This document shows positions 44,564 through 53,999 of a stretch of 64,000 nt of DNA, one piece after another. The stretch is taken from NCBI RefSeq assembly GCF_025273675.1, contig NZ_CP045809.1, forward strand, positions 372,001 through 436,000, written 5' to 3'. The stretch's first letter is position 1; every line of letters begins with the position of its first letter. The stretch comes from Gordonia pseudamarae (GTDB lineage Bacteria > Actinomycetota > Actinomycetes > Mycobacteriales > Mycobacteriaceae). The notes under the pieces are model-generated. The model saw nothing but the letters and a program-made list of their open reading frames with translations, was not told the origin of the DNA and made no database searches. Position numbers and translations under genes: made by a program.

Positions 44564-46006
44564 TCAGCAACCGCTGTGGGCGGGTTTGCCTTTGAGTCGG
44601 GCGTCGAGCCAGGTCATGGCCGCCGGGTAGCCGGTGGCCACGGCGATGACGTGTTCGCCGAAGACCTCGCGGTAGGTGGCGTCGGCGCCGAGCCGGCATT
44701 GATCGCGATAGAGATCGCGGGCGCCGGCGGCGGGGATCCAGAACTCCTGGGCCCCGTTGAAGATGTACAGCGGCACGGCCGATCTCATTCCGTGCATCTT
44801 GGTCACCCGGTAGATGTGCCGGGCAGTGGCCGAGTGGAACGGATCGGGGTCGTTGGTCATGAGCTGTGCGGGCCAGAAGGTGCCGCCGGCCAGCATCGCA
44901 GGGATCGAGCACACGTTCTTGAGTGGTGAGGTCGCCAACCATTGCGCGACATGGTTGGTCATGGGCAACAACTCGGTGCGCTCACGGGCGATCCCGAACA
45001 GCGCGGCATGGAACAGGCCGGTGGCGAGATTGGCGTTCATGCTGCCCGCCAGCATCTGGAAATCGGCGGGCACCCCGCCGAGCGCCGCCCCCACCAGCCG
45101 CGAGGTGAGTTCGGGTGCGTAGGTTTTGGCCAACAACGCCGCGCCCTTGGTGGCGATGGCGCCGCCGGAGTAGCCGAACATGCCGATTCGGCTGTGGCCG
45201 AACGCATCCGCGTCATACGTGGAGACGGCGCGGATCGAGTCGAGGATGATGTGCCCGGCCACGGTCGGTTCGGCGTAGGCCATCCGTGGCCCCTGGTGGT
45301 CGGGGATCAGCACCGTGTACCCACGGTCGAGCGCGAGTTGTGTTGTGGGCGGAACATAGTCGGTCGGATTGGTGGCGGCGCTGATGCCGCCGGCCAACGT
45401 GACGCCCGGTGTGCACGCCGCACCCAGGGCATCGATGGGAATGTTGTTGACGACGATCGGGCGCGGACCACGACCCGTCCACGCCTTGCGCGGCACCAGG
45501 ACCGTCGCCGTACCGAACGACGGCCGGCCCGTCGCGTCCCTGGTCGCGAACTTGACCTGCCGCGCCGACCGGATCGGCATGATGGCCTCCTGCGTCGCGG
45601 TGCGGGTGATGTCGCGGGAGGCGATCAATCGGCCGGGTTTCATCGTGGCCAATGCCGGTGACCAGCGATCGAAGAACGGGTCGCCGGTGGGGGTCGGAAG
45701 GGTGGCCTCGCGCAACTCCTGCACCCGGTGGCCGAATCCCGGTGCCACGGCGCGCTGCGGAATGGTTGTCAGCCTCGGATACGGGGGCGCGGGGATGGTG
45801 CCGTCGATCGCGCGCGGGATCTGTTCCGGTATCCCCATCACGGTGAACGGTTCGGCCGTGGCAGGGCCGGTGGCCGTGCCCGCGAGCACACCCACGACAA
45901 GCGCTGCGACAACGGCTGATCCAGCGCGGCGCCGACGGACGGGACCGCCGGTCGATCGCCGATGCCGCCGGCCCGGCGGACCTCCCACTGCGAAGCGAAC
46001 CACCAT
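44564..46006 (-). CDS. Secretory lipase (LIP family), copy 1
   Basis: A 480-residue exported alpha/beta-hydrolase. An Arg-rich n-region (RRHRRSTGGPVRRRRAG) then a hydrophobic segment and ATAEP cleavage site suggest a Sec or Tat signal. The nucleophile motif is GYSGGA near residue 245 (FGYSGGAIATKGAAL), preceded by IPDHQGPRMAYAEPTVAGH. The family includes fungal and mycobacterial secreted lipases. Start ATG 46006 is preferred since upstream residues do not look like a signal peptide. A paralogue is encoded just upstream. Confidence 0.87.
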   Translation of the reverse strand: MVVRFAVGGPPGRRHRRSTGGPVRRRRAGSAVVAALVVGVLAGTATGPATAEPFTVMGIPEQIPRAIDGTIPAPPYPRLTTIPQRAVAPGFGHRVQELREATLPTPTGDPFFDRWSPALATMKPGRLIASRDITRTATQEAIMPIRSARQVKFATRDATGRPSFGTATVLVPRKAWTGRGPRPIVVNNIPIDALGAACTPGVTLAGGISAATNPTDYVPPTTQLALDRGYTVLIPDHQGPRMAYAEPTVAGHIILDSIRAVSTYDADAFGHSRIGMFGYSGGAIATKGAALLAKTYAPELTSRLVGAALGGVPADFQMLAGSMNANLATGLFHAALFGIARERTELLPMTNHVAQWLATSPLKNVCSIPAMLAGGTFWPAQLMTNDPDPFHSATARHIYRVTKMHGMRSAVPLYIFNGAQEFWIPAAGARDLYRDQCRLGADATYREVFGEHVIAVATGYPAAMTWLDARLKGKPAHSGC

Positions 46007-46232
46007 ACGGGCAGAGCTTACGACGAGCTGTCGGCACCGTCCGGTGAATGCGTGTCGTCCAACCGATGGAAATTGCCGGGTGAGCCGTTCAGCGGCGCGA
46101 TGACCTGTGCGTATGGTCAACGGGCCCCACTCCCGGCGGGAAGGCGGACGACATGAATCTGATGCGAGGCAAGTCGGTGGCGGACGCACCATCGTGTGGG
46201 GCTGTACGACGCGGCCACGATACTGACGCGCC

Positions 46233-47675
46233 TCAACCGGTGTGGCGGGGGCAGTCGTTCGGGGCCGGTTTCCCGCGCAGGCGGTCGTCGAGCCAGGTGA
46301 TCGCGTCGGGGTAGCCGGTCACCGTGGCCAGGAAGTGCTCACCCGGAACCTCGCGGTAGGTGACATCGGCGCCAAGCCGGCATTGTTCGGCGAACAGATC
46401 ACGGGTGCCGGCGGGCGGGATCCAGAATTCCTGCGCGCCCTGGTAGACGTACAGCGGTACCACCGACTTCTTGTCGGCCATCTTGGTGATCGCGTAGATG
46501 TGCTCGGCGACAGGTGAATTGAACGGGTCGTTGTCGTTGGACAGCAGCTGCGCGGGCAGGAAGGTGAGCCCGCCCAGAATGCCCCAGGTCGCGCAGCCGT
46601 CCTTGAGTGGCGAGGTGACCAGCCACTGCGCCGCGTTGTTGGCCAGAGTGAGCAGTTCAGGACGTTCGCGGGCCAGCCCGAACATCGCCTCGTGGAACAG
46701 GCCGGTCGCCAGGTTGGCGTTCATACTGGCGGTCAGGATCCGGTAGTCGGCGGGTACCCCGCCCATCGCGGCCCCCACGAGGCGGGGTGCGATGTCGGGC
46801 GCGTACTCGCCGGCGAGCCGGGTGGCCCCGTTGGTGGCGATCGCGCCGCCGGAATAGCCGGTCATCGCCACCTTTGATTCGCCGAAGGATTGTCTGTCGT
46901 AGTCAGATACGGCTCTGACGGAGTCCAGGACGATGTGTCCGGCGGTGGTGGGTTCGGCGTAGGCCATCCGCGGTCCCTGATGATCAGGGACGATCACCGC
47001 ATATCCGCGGTGCAAGGCCAGCTGGGTGGTCGGCGGAAAGAAGTCGCTGGTGTTGGTGTCACCGCTGAAACCATGGGCGAGGGTGTAACCCGAGGTGCAC
47101 TTGGTGCCCATCGAATCGATCGGCAGATTGTTGATCAGGATCGGGCGCGAACCGCGGCCGGTCCAGCGGGTGCGGGGTGTGATGACCGTGGCGGTGCCGA
47201 AGGACGGTTGGCCCAGGGCGTCGGTGCTCACGAACTTGAGCTGGCGCGCGGACTGGATGGGTACCGTCACCAGCGGGGCCGCGACCGCGGTGACATCACG
47301 GGACCGCAGAACGGTGCCCGGCTTCTTGCCCTTCAGATTCGTCGGCCACACGTCGAAGAACGCGTCACCGACCGGTGACGGCAGGATCGCCGCCCGCAGT
47401 TCCAGCACGCTGTGCGGATAGCCGGGTGCCTTCGCCCGGTCGGGAATCGTGGTCAGTCGTGGGTAGGGTGCGGGCGGGATCACCGAATCGATCGTCTCGG
47501 TGACCTGCTCGGGTACCGGGCGCATGTTGGGCGGAACCGCGGAAACGGTGGTGGCCGCCGATGTCCACAGCGCCGACGCCGCCAGGATCACTCCGGCAGT
47601 CTGCACGAACCCCAACCGCACGAACCCCGACCGCACGAACCCACATCGTGGAAACCGTGCCGAGCTACGGCGCAT
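46233..47675 (-). CDS. Secretory lipase (LIP family), copy 2
   Basis: A 480-residue paralogue of the gene at 44564. Signal peptide GVILAASALWTSAATTVSA; nucleophile motif TGYSGGAIATNGATRLAG. The catalytic Asp and His are probably in the C-terminal third (near CRLGADVTYREVPGEH, where VPGEHF supplies the His). The N-terminal SGFVRLGFVQ region derives from a 15-bp repeat (about 47598-47645). Both copies share long identical blocks, so this is a tandem duplication followed by divergence. Confidence 0.88.
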   Translation of the reverse strand: MRRSSARFPRCGFVRSGFVRLGFVQTAGVILAASALWTSAATTVSAVPPNMRPVPEQVTETIDSVIPPAPYPRLTTIPDRAKAPGYPHSVLELRAAILPSPVGDAFFDVWPTNLKGKKPGTVLRSRDVTAVAAPLVTVPIQSARQLKFVSTDALGQPSFGTATVITPRTRWTGRGSRPILINNLPIDSMGTKCTSGYTLAHGFSGDTNTSDFFPPTTQLALHRGYAVIVPDHQGPRMAYAEPTTAGHIVLDSVRAVSDYDRQSFGESKVAMTGYSGGAIATNGATRLAGEYAPDIAPRLVGAAMGGVPADYRILTASMNANLATGLFHEAMFGLARERPELLTLANNAAQWLVTSPLKDGCATWGILGGLTFLPAQLLSNDNDPFNSPVAEHIYAITKMADKKSVVPLYVYQGAQEFWIPPAGTRDLFAEQCRLGADVTYREVPGEHFLATVTGYPDAITWLDDRLRGKPAPNDCPRHTG

Positions 47676-47816
47676 ACGGCCTCCTATCCCTGTGGAGCCA
47701 CGTGAGAGAGCGAAGTGGTGTGAGGTCGAACGCTATTGGCTCGCATCGGGGTAGGCGGCCGAAACGCCCGATCGGTTACAAAGCTGTGACGCTGAGCGTC
47801 AGGCCGGCCCGTGTAC

Positions 47817-49298
47817 TCAGCTCATGTACGGGGAGACGCTGCTGCGGTGTTCGTGCACACGCAGCGTCGAGCCGAGTGGCGGGAACGCGCGCTGGGTGCA
47901 GTTGACGCGTTCGCAGACGCGGCAGCCGGCCCCGATCGGGGTGATGCTGGCCTGCGGACCGATCTCCAGGCCGTCGGAGTAGATGACACGGCCGGCGTGC
48001 CGCAGTTCGCATCCCAGTCCGATCGCGAACGTCTTGCCGGGCTGGCCGTAGCGGGTTGCGCGGCGTTCCACGGTGCGCGAGACCCAGAAGTAGTCACGGC
48101 CGTCGGGCATCTCGGCGATCTGGGTGAGGATCTTGCCGGGGGAGGCGAACGTCTCGTACACCGCCCACAGCGGGCAGGTACCGCCGCTGGACGAGAAGTG
48201 AAAGCCGGTGGCCGACTGACGTTTGGACATATTTCCCGCGCGGTCGACGCGGACGAACGAGAACGGGATGCCGCGCAGATTTGGGCGCTGCAAGGTGGAG
48301 AGCCGATGGCAGATCGTCTCGAACGAGACCGCGTAGAACGACGACAGGCGTTCGATGTCGTAGCGGAAATCCTCTGCTGCGCCGTGAAATTGGCTGTAGG
48401 GGAGAATTGCTGCGGCGGCGAAGTAGCTGGCGAGTCCGGTCAGTGCGAGCGCTCGAGAGGTGTTGTCGGAGAAGGTGCCTTCGCGGACGAGGCCGCCCAG
48501 GAGATCGCCGAACTCGAGGTAGGCCAGTTCGGCGGCGAGCCGGAAGGTGCGCTGGCCCGCGGACAGCGCGTTGGAGATGTCGAGTCTGCGGGTCTCGGGA
48601 TCGAAGTGGTGCAGTACGTGATCCCCCATGTCGACGCGGGTGACGATCGCGACGCCGTGCACATCGCTCAGCCGCTGGGCGATCCCGCGGCGGATGTCGG
48701 CCGAATGCATGCGCATCCGGGTGGTCATCTCCTCGGCGGCCATGTCGAGCTCGTGGATGTAGTTGCGGCGCTGATAGAAGTAGTCGCGCACCTCCTCGTG
48801 GGGTGCGGTGATGGAGCCGCGCATGCTGCGGTCGCCGCGTTCGTCGGTGGCGGCGGCGAGCTGGTCGGTGGCGATGCGGTAGCGCCGGTGCAGGTTCACC
48901 ATCGCCTGGGCCATCGCCGGATGTGAGGCGACCAGGCCGCTGATGGCCTGGGCGTCGGTGGCCTCGGCGGGCGCGTCGACGTCGTCGTCGAAGAGCGCCT
49001 CGCGCAGTTCGGCGATCAACCGCATGTCGTCCTGGGCGTCGAAGAAGCCGTCGTCGATACCGAATCGTTCTGTGATCTTGGCGAGCACCTTGGCGGTCAT
49101 CGGCCGGGCGTCGTGCTCGATCTGGTTGAGGTAGGACGGCGAGATGCCGAGCGCCGCGGCCAGCGCGACCTGCGAGAGCCCCTGTTCGGATCGGAGCCGC
49201 CGCAGGCGTGCGCCCACGAACGGCCGGGGTGTCGTGGTCCGGCCGATCCCGCTCGCGGCGGGTGCCCGGTGTGTCCGGGACGGCTGTGTCCGGGGCAT
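47817..49298 (-). CDS. ramB: Acyl-CoA/acetate metabolism regulator RamB (ScfR family)
   Basis: A 493-residue regulator. N-terminal XRE-type HTH: RLRRLRSEQGLSQVALAAALGISPSYLNQIEHDARPM (residues about 32-68), followed by the DUF955/IrrE-like and short-chain-fatty-acyl regulator domain. The C-terminal CRVCERVNCTQRAFPPLG Cys cluster is conserved in this family. In corynebacteria and mycobacteria RamB represses or tunes aceA and related genes. It is divergent from aceA with a 443-bp intergenic region that holds a RamB-like site. Confidence 0.95.
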   Translation of the reverse strand: MPRTQPSRTHRAPAASGIGRTTTPRPFVGARLRRLRSEQGLSQVALAAALGISPSYLNQIEHDARPMTAKVLAKITERFGIDDGFFDAQDDMRLIAELREALFDDDVDAPAEATDAQAISGLVASHPAMAQAMVNLHRRYRIATDQLAAATDERGDRSMRGSITAPHEEVRDYFYQRRNYIHELDMAAEEMTTRMRMHSADIRRGIAQRLSDVHGVAIVTRVDMGDHVLHHFDPETRRLDISNALSAGQRTFRLAAELAYLEFGDLLGGLVREGTFSDNTSRALALTGLASYFAAAAILPYSQFHGAAEDFRYDIERLSSFYAVSFETICHRLSTLQRPNLRGIPFSFVRVDRAGNMSKRQSATGFHFSSSGGTCPLWAVYETFASPGKILTQIAEMPDGRDYFWVSRTVERRATRYGQPGKTFAIGLGCELRHAGRVIYSDGLEIGPQASITPIGAGCRVCERVNCTQRAFPPLGSTLRVHEHRSSVSPYMS

Positions 49299-49741
49299 CG
49301 CGCGTCAGCCCCGTCCCGGTGCGGATGGATCCGGCCGCGGGCCGTCGGCGGGTGAACCGCCGGATACCCAAGCGTGATTCTGCTCACACGATGGGTGAGC
49401 GGCACACGGAATAGGGGTTACCCGCCGGTAAGAAGTGGGCCCGGAGTGTGCCGGAGTGCACGTCACCAAAATCCCAGTACGCGCGTACTTTTTTGTTGTC
49501 ACAGCCGTCGGTTTCACATCTAAAGCTTCGCAAATTTTGCAAAATTCCGCATGATTGTGGCTCGGATTCACATCCTCTAGGGGTTTGACCTGCGGGTTTT
49601 TGTTATGGCAACCTCGGTTCAGACACCACCGGCGCCTCACCGAAGATTCGCAAATCGAACGGACAGTGCGGCGTCGACCGTCTCCTCAGGCAAGCGGCTC
49701 GCGAGAGCCGATCGCAGGACATTGAGAAAGCGAAGTAGGCA
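49299..49741. promoter_or_regulatory. ramB/aceA divergent regulatory region with RamB-like box
   Basis: 443 bp without a gene. CAAATTTTGCAAAATT around 49531-49546 contains AATTTTGCAAA, close to the RamB consensus AAAACTTTGCAAA (A-rich, TTTGCAAA core). AAAGCTTCGCAAATT immediately upstream may be a second half-site. The aceA start (ATG 49742) is about 195 bp from this box. Confidence 0.65.
49476..49489. promoter_or_regulatory. 14-bp palindrome followed by T-run in ramB/aceA intergenic region
   Basis: AGTACGCGCGTACT is a perfect palindrome and is followed by TTTTTTG. It could be a regulator site or a short intrinsic-terminator-like hairpin on the plus strand. Confidence 0.4.
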
Positions 49742-51034
49742 ATGAGCAACGTCGGAAAGCCCCGCACAGCCGCCGAAATCCAGCAGGATTGGGACACCAA
49801 CCCCCGCTGGAAGGGCATCACCCGTGACTACACCGCCGAGCAGGTCGCAGAACTGCAGGGCAACGTCATCGAGGAGCACACCCTCGCTCGCCGCGGCGCC
49901 GAGATCCTCTGGGAGGGTGTCACCAAGGGCGACGACAGCTACATCAATGCTCTGGGTGCCCTCACCGGCAACATGGCCGTGCAGCAGGTTCGCGCCGGCC
50001 TGAAGGCCATCTACCTCTCCGGCTGGCAGGTCGCCGGCGACGCCAACCTCTCGGGCCACACCTACCCCGACCAGTCGCTGTACCCGGCCAACTCGGTCCC
50101 CAGCGTCGTCCAGCGCATCAACAACGCTCTCCTGCGTGCCGACGAGATCGCCCGCGTCGAGGGTGACACCTCGGTCGACAACTGGGTCGTGCCGATCGTG
50201 GCCGACGGCGAAGCCGGCTTCGGTGGCGCACTCAACGTCTACGAGCTGCAGAAGGCCATGATCAAGGCCGGCGCCGCCGGTACCCACTGGGAAGATCAGC
50301 TCGCCTCGGAGAAGAAGTGCGGCCATCTCGGTGGCAAGGTGCTCATCCCCACCCAGCAGCACATCCGCACCCTGACCTCGGCCCGTCTGGCCGCCGATGT
50401 CGCCAACACCCCCACCGTGGTCGTCGCCCGCACCGACGCGGAGGCCGCCACCCTGCTGACCTCCGATGTGGACGAGCGCGACCGTCCGTTCCTCGACGGC
50501 ACCCGCACCTCCGAGGGCTTCTACGGCATCAAGAACGGCATCGAGCCCTGCATCGCCCGTGCGAAGGCATACGCTCCCTACGCCGACCTGATCTGGATGG
50601 AGACCGGCAAGCCCGACCTGGAGCTGGCCCGCAAGTTCGCCGAGGCCGTCAAGTCGGAGTTCCCCGACCAGCTCCTGGCCTACAACTGCTCGCCTTCCTT
50701 CAACTGGAAGCAGCACCTGGACGACGACACCATCGCCAAGTTCCAGAACGAGCTCGGCGCGATGGGCTTCAAGTTCCAGTTCATCACCCTGGCCGGCTTC
50801 CACGCCCTCAACTACTCGATGTTCGATCTGGCCTACGGCTACGCCCGCAACCAGATGAGCGCCTACGTCGATCTGCAGGAGCGCGAGTTCGCCGCCGAGG
50901 AGCGCGGGTACACCGCCACCAAGCACCAGCGTGAGGTCGGTGCAGGCTACTTCGACCGCATCGCCACCACCGTGGACCCCAACACCTCGACCGCCGCGCT
51001 CAAGGGCTCGACCGAAGAGGGCCAGTTCCACTAG
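49742..51034 (+). CDS. aceA: Isocitrate lyase
   Basis: A 430-residue enzyme cleaving isocitrate to glyoxylate and succinate (glyoxylate shunt), also acting as methylisocitrate lyase in some mycobacteria. The signature KKCGHLGGK with its catalytic Cys is near residue 193, the metal-binding [10 protein letters not shown] near 155, and the lid region NCSPSFNWK near 315. Its length and pattern match class 1 Icl1 of M. tuberculosis. It is controlled by RamB, encoded divergently, and has a very stable terminator. Confidence 0.97.
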   Translation: MSNVGKPRTAAEIQQDWDTNPRWKGITRDYTAEQVAELQGNVIEEHTLARRGAEILWEGVTKGDDSYINALGALTGNMAVQQVRAGLKAIYLSGWQVAGDANLSGHTYPDQSLYPANSVPSVVQRINNALLRADEIARVEGDTSVDNWVVPIVADGEAGFGGALNVYELQKAMIKAGAAGTHWEDQLASEKKCGHLGGKVLIPTQQHIRTLTSARLAADVANTPTVVVARTDAEAATLLTSDVDERDRPFLDGTRTSEGFYGIKNGIEPCIARAKAYAPYADLIWMETGKPDLELARKFAEAVKSEFPDQLLAYNCSPSFNWKQHLDDDTIAKFQNELGAMGFKFQFITLAGFHALNYSMFDLAYGYARNQMSAYVDLQEREFAAEERGYTATKHQREVGAGYFDRIATTVDPNTSTAALKGSTEEGQFH

Positions 51035-51105
51035 GAACCGGCGACCAGAACTGCCGACGTCGCGTCGAGGTCGAATGCCTACCGATTGCGACGTGACGCC
51101 CAGCC

Positions 51106-51152
51106 GACAGCGCCGGGGTGGGCGGGAGCTTCCCGCCCACCCCGGCGCTGTC
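51106..51152 (+). terminator. Very stable hairpin terminator after aceA
   Basis: A perfect 22-bp stem (51106-51127 with 51131-51152) around a GCT loop, 71 bp after the aceA stop. Confidence 0.88.
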
Positions 51153-51235
51153 ATATCCGCCGCCGTCCCGGCGGCCGGTGCGGGCATTCCCGTCTCGTCC
51201 GCCGGCACCGAATTGTCTTGTAGCGAGGAGTCACC

Positions 51236-52126
51236 GTGACACCCCAGGCGATCAGCAGGGTCGGCGTGATCGGGGCCGGCCAGATGGGTGCCGGTATCGC
51301 CGAGGTTTGCGTGCGCGCGGGCACCGACGTGCTGGTATACGAGAAGACGCCCGAACTCGCCGCCGCCGGTCGGATGAGAATTCTCGATTCGCTGGGCCGG
51401 GGGGTATCCAGCGGCAAACTCACCGAGCGCGAACGTGATCAGGCCTCATGCCGGTTGACGTTCAGCTGTGATCTGGGCGATTTCGCCGACAGACAACTCG
51501 TCATCGAGGCGGTGGTGGAGGACGAGGGCGTCAAGACCGCCCTGTTCGCCGAACTCGACGCCACCGTGGCCGATCCCGAGGCCGTGCTCGCCTCGAGCTC
51601 GTCGTCCATCCCGATTCTCAAGCTGGGCATGGCCACCGCCGCCCCGGGCCGTGTGATCGGCATGCACTTCTTCCACCCGGTGCCGATGCTGCCGCTCGTC
51701 GAATTGGTGGGCACGATGCGCACCTCGGTGCAAACGCGCTCTCGCGCAGAGAGTTTCGCCCACGACGTGCTCGGCAAACAGGTGGTGCATTCCGACGACC
51801 GCTCCGGATACATCGTCAACGCACTGCTCGTGCCGTACTTGCTGTCGGCAATTCGTATGACCGAGAGCGGATTTGCTTCCGTCGAGGACATCGACAAAGG
51901 TATGACGCTCGGTTGTGCGCATCCGCTGGGGCCGTTGAAACTGGCCGATCTCGTGGGCCTGGACACGGTCAAGGCGATTGCCGAGAAGATGTACGAGGAG
52001 TTTCGGGAGCCGCTGTACGCGCCGCCGCCGCTACTGGTGCGCATGGTCGACGCGGGCCATCTGGGCAAGAAGTCCGGCCGTGGGTTCTATGGCTATGGCG
52101 TGGGACCCGTCGGTGCGGCACGGTGA
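51236..52126 (+). CDS. fadB2: 3-hydroxybutyryl-CoA dehydrogenase (FadB2)
   Basis: A 296-residue NAD-dependent dehydrogenase. N-terminal Rossmann motif VGVIGAGQMGAGIAEVC, the family block GMHFFHPVPMLPLVE containing the catalytic His, and the C-terminal GYIVNALLVPYLLSAIRM and GCAHPLGPLKLADLVGLD segments. It oxidises 3-hydroxyacyl-CoA to 3-oxoacyl-CoA in short-chain beta-oxidation. GTG 51236 is preceded by GAGGAG. The order ramB-icl-fadB2 matches M. tuberculosis Rv0465c-Rv0468. Confidence 0.95.
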   Translation: MTPQAISRVGVIGAGQMGAGIAEVCVRAGTDVLVYEKTPELAAAGRMRILDSLGRGVSSGKLTERERDQASCRLTFSCDLGDFADRQLVIEAVVEDEGVKTALFAELDATVADPEAVLASSSSSIPILKLGMATAAPGRVIGMHFFHPVPMLPLVELVGTMRTSVQTRSRAESFAHDVLGKQVVHSDDRSGYIVNALLVPYLLSAIRMTESGFASVEDIDKGMTLGCAHPLGPLKLADLVGLDTVKAIAEKMYEEFREPLYAPPPLLVRMVDAGHLGKKSGRGFYGYGVGPVGAAR

Positions 52127-52137
52127 AGTCAGCCACA

Positions 52138-52169
52138 TTGCTAGCAGAGCGCTTGCATTTGCTAGCAAA
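52138..52169. promoter_or_regulatory. Operator/promoter of hbhA with GCTTGCATTTGCTAGCA and a palindromic core
   Basis: GCTTGCATTTGCTAGCA (52151-52167) occurs identically upstream of the XRE gene (56356-56372). TTTGCTAGCAAA at 52158-52169 is a perfect palindrome, and a further TTGCTAGCA lies at 52138-52146. A plausible promoter overlaps it: -35 TTGCAT at 52153, 18-bp spacer, -10 TACATT at 52177. The hbhA start is 52292, so the leader is about 110 nt. Confidence 0.65.
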
Positions 52170-52291
52170 GCGGGCATACATTGGGGATGTCGGAAAAGCA
52201 CCCACCCGCCCATCCCGCCACTTCGGTAGAGCGCACGAGTATCTGACCCGTGAGTTGAAGGGCATAGGGTAGAGAATCAAAGGAGTTCGAC

Positions 52292-52966
52292 ATGACCACT
52301 CTCGCCAATCCCCTCTACGCCGTCGTCGGTGCGGGCGACCTCGCTCTCGCCCAGTTCAACGAGGTCGTCGCGTCGCTGCGTGAGCGCACCGAAGCCGCAG
52401 GCGAAGACGCCCAGGCCCGCTTCGAGAAGGCCAAGACCCGCTTCGCCGAGCTGCCCGACGAGGTTCCGGCGGGCCTCGAGGAGCTCAAGGGCAAGTTCAC
52501 CGCGGACGAGGTCAAGGGGCAGGTCGATGCCTACGTCGCGCTGGCCACCTCGGTGTACAACGGTCTGGCCGAGCGTGGCGTCGAGGCCCTCGATCGCCTG
52601 CGTACCCAGCCGCTGGTCGCCGAGAACATCGAGCGCGCCGAGAAGGTCTACAACGACGCCGTCGACCTGACCGAGGACGCCCTCGGTGTGGTCTCCACCC
52701 AGACCCGCGCCGTCGGTGAGCGCGCCGCCAAGCTGGCCGGCACCGTGAGTGGCAAGACCGTCGACGCCGCCGTGGCCGTCGAAGAGGCCGCCGAGGATGT
52801 CGCCGAGCGCCTGGAGGAGGCCGCTGTGGCAATCGAGGACGCCGGCGCCAAGGTCAAGGCCGACGCCGACGAGGTCGCCGACGAGGTCGCCGCCGCCAAG
52901 ACCCCCGCCAAGAAGGCTCCGGCCAAGAAGGCTCCGGTCAAGAAGGCCGGCCCCGCCGTCAAGTAA
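52292..52966 (+). CDS. hbhA: Heparin-binding haemagglutinin (HBHA)
   Basis: A 224-residue adhesin-type protein. The helical N-terminus (LYAVVGAGDLALAQFNEVV) and long coiled-coil (residues about 28-185) include the diagnostic AVGERAAKLAG block. A C-terminal AKKAPAKKAPVKKAG Lys/Ala repeat binds heparin and is methylated in mycobacteria. Compared with M. tuberculosis HBHA the tail is short (about 15 residues of KKAP repeats). AAAGGAG precedes ATG 52292. A second HBHA-like gene is at 56944. Confidence 0.9.
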   Translation: MTTLANPLYAVVGAGDLALAQFNEVVASLRERTEAAGEDAQARFEKAKTRFAELPDEVPAGLEELKGKFTADEVKGQVDAYVALATSVYNGLAERGVEALDRLRTQPLVAENIERAEKVYNDAVDLTEDALGVVSTQTRAVGERAAKLAGTVSGKTVDAAVAVEEAAEDVAERLEEAAVAIEDAGAKVKADADEVADEVAAAKTPAKKAPAKKAPVKKAGPAVK

Positions 52967-52981
52967 GACCGCCAAACATTC

Positions 52982-53018
52982 AAGCGCCCCTGTGGTTCTC
53001 GTGACCACAGGGGCGCTT
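52982..53018. terminator. Hairpin between convergent hbhA and PPK2 genes
   Basis: A perfect 15-bp stem, AAGCGCCCCTGTGGT (52982-52996) and ACCACAGGGGCGCTT (53004-53018), loop 7 nt. It is placed to stop transcription in both directions. Confidence 0.85.
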
Positions 53019-53053
53019 CATGTTGTCGTGCGCACTTTTTCGAAGACCGGACC

Positions 53054-53923
53054 TCAGTCCATGGCGGCCACCCGTGCGCGTTCGGCCTCGACATCGAAAT
53101 CAGCCTCGGGCCAGTCGAGTTCAAGCTTCTCCAGGGCGTCGATGAGCAGTTCGCAGACCGCCAGGCGGGCGAACCACTTCTTGTTGGCTGGAATCAGATG
53201 CCAGGGCGCGGCGTCCTGATCGGTCTTGTCGAAGATCGCCTGATACGCCTGCAGGTAGTCGTCCCAGAATCCGCGCTCGTCGATGTCGCCCGGATTGTAT
53301 TTCCAGTACTTGTCGGGCCTGTCGAGCCGCTCGGTCAACCGCACCCTCTGCTCGTCCTTGGACACCACCAGGGCGCACTTGATGATGGTGGTGCCCGATT
53401 CGATGAGCTCTCGCTCGAACCGGTTGATCAACTCGTAGCGACCCGACCATTCGGATTCGGGCACCAGATTGTGCACGCGCACCGGGAGCACATCCTCGTA
53501 GTGCGAGCGGTCGAAGATGCCGATGCGGCCGGCCGGGGGCAGCGCCCGGTGAATGCGCCACAGAAAGTCGTGTTCGAGTTCCTCGGCGGTCGGTTTACCG
53601 AACCCCTTGATCGCCAGTCCCTGCGGGTCGAGCAGGCCGCCCACATGTCGCACGATGCCGCCCTTGCCCGCGGTGTCCATGCCCTGCAACACCAGCAGCA
53701 CCGACCGGTTGTCGCCCGCCCGCCCGTTCGCGTAGAGCAGTTCCTGCAGGTCGGCCAGAACCTCCCCGCGTTCGGCGAGCAGTGTTTCGCCGAACGCCTT
53801 GTCGCCGTCGAAACCGGGAGTCGACTCCGCGTCGAACTCGGCGATCGGTCCCGTCGCGGTGACCCGAAGCGCCTCTACTGCGGGTTCGTTCCATCCTGGC
53901 TTGCGGTGTCGTGACATGTGCAT
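53054..53923 (-). CDS. Polyphosphate kinase 2 family protein (class II/III type)
   Basis: A 289-residue enzyme. Walker A VLQGMDTAGKGGIVRH near residue 80, lid IKGFGKPTAEELEHDFLWRIHR, Walker B IFDRSHYEDVLPVRVH near 137, and C-terminal PANKKWFARLAVCELL. The SHYEDVL Walker B form and RPDKYWKYNPGDIDER block distinguish it from the class I enzyme at 20458, and suggest it phosphorylates NMP or NDP using polyP. It begins at ATG 53923 or 53917 (MSRHRKPGW). It is convergent with hbhA. Confidence 0.88.
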   Translation of the reverse strand: MHMSRHRKPGWNEPAVEALRVTATGPIAEFDAESTPGFDGDKAFGETLLAERGEVLADLQELLYANGRAGDNRSVLLVLQGMDTAGKGGIVRHVGGLLDPQGLAIKGFGKPTAEELEHDFLWRIHRALPPAGRIGIFDRSHYEDVLPVRVHNLVPESEWSGRYELINRFERELIESGTTIIKCALVVSKDEQRVRLTERLDRPDKYWKYNPGDIDERGFWDDYLQAYQAIFDKTDQDAAPWHLIPANKKWFARLAVCELLIDALEKLELDWPEADFDVEAERARVAAMD

Positions 53924-53999
53924 CCCTTCATGTACCGGAATCGATTCTGCTCTCAGGTTCTACCCGCAGACGTGCCGGAGACGCCTCGGCGGGAGCCGC

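Noticed and set aside
49637..51208. 523-codon antisense frame over aceA
   Set aside because: Shadow frame; the plus strand has all isocitrate lyase signatures.
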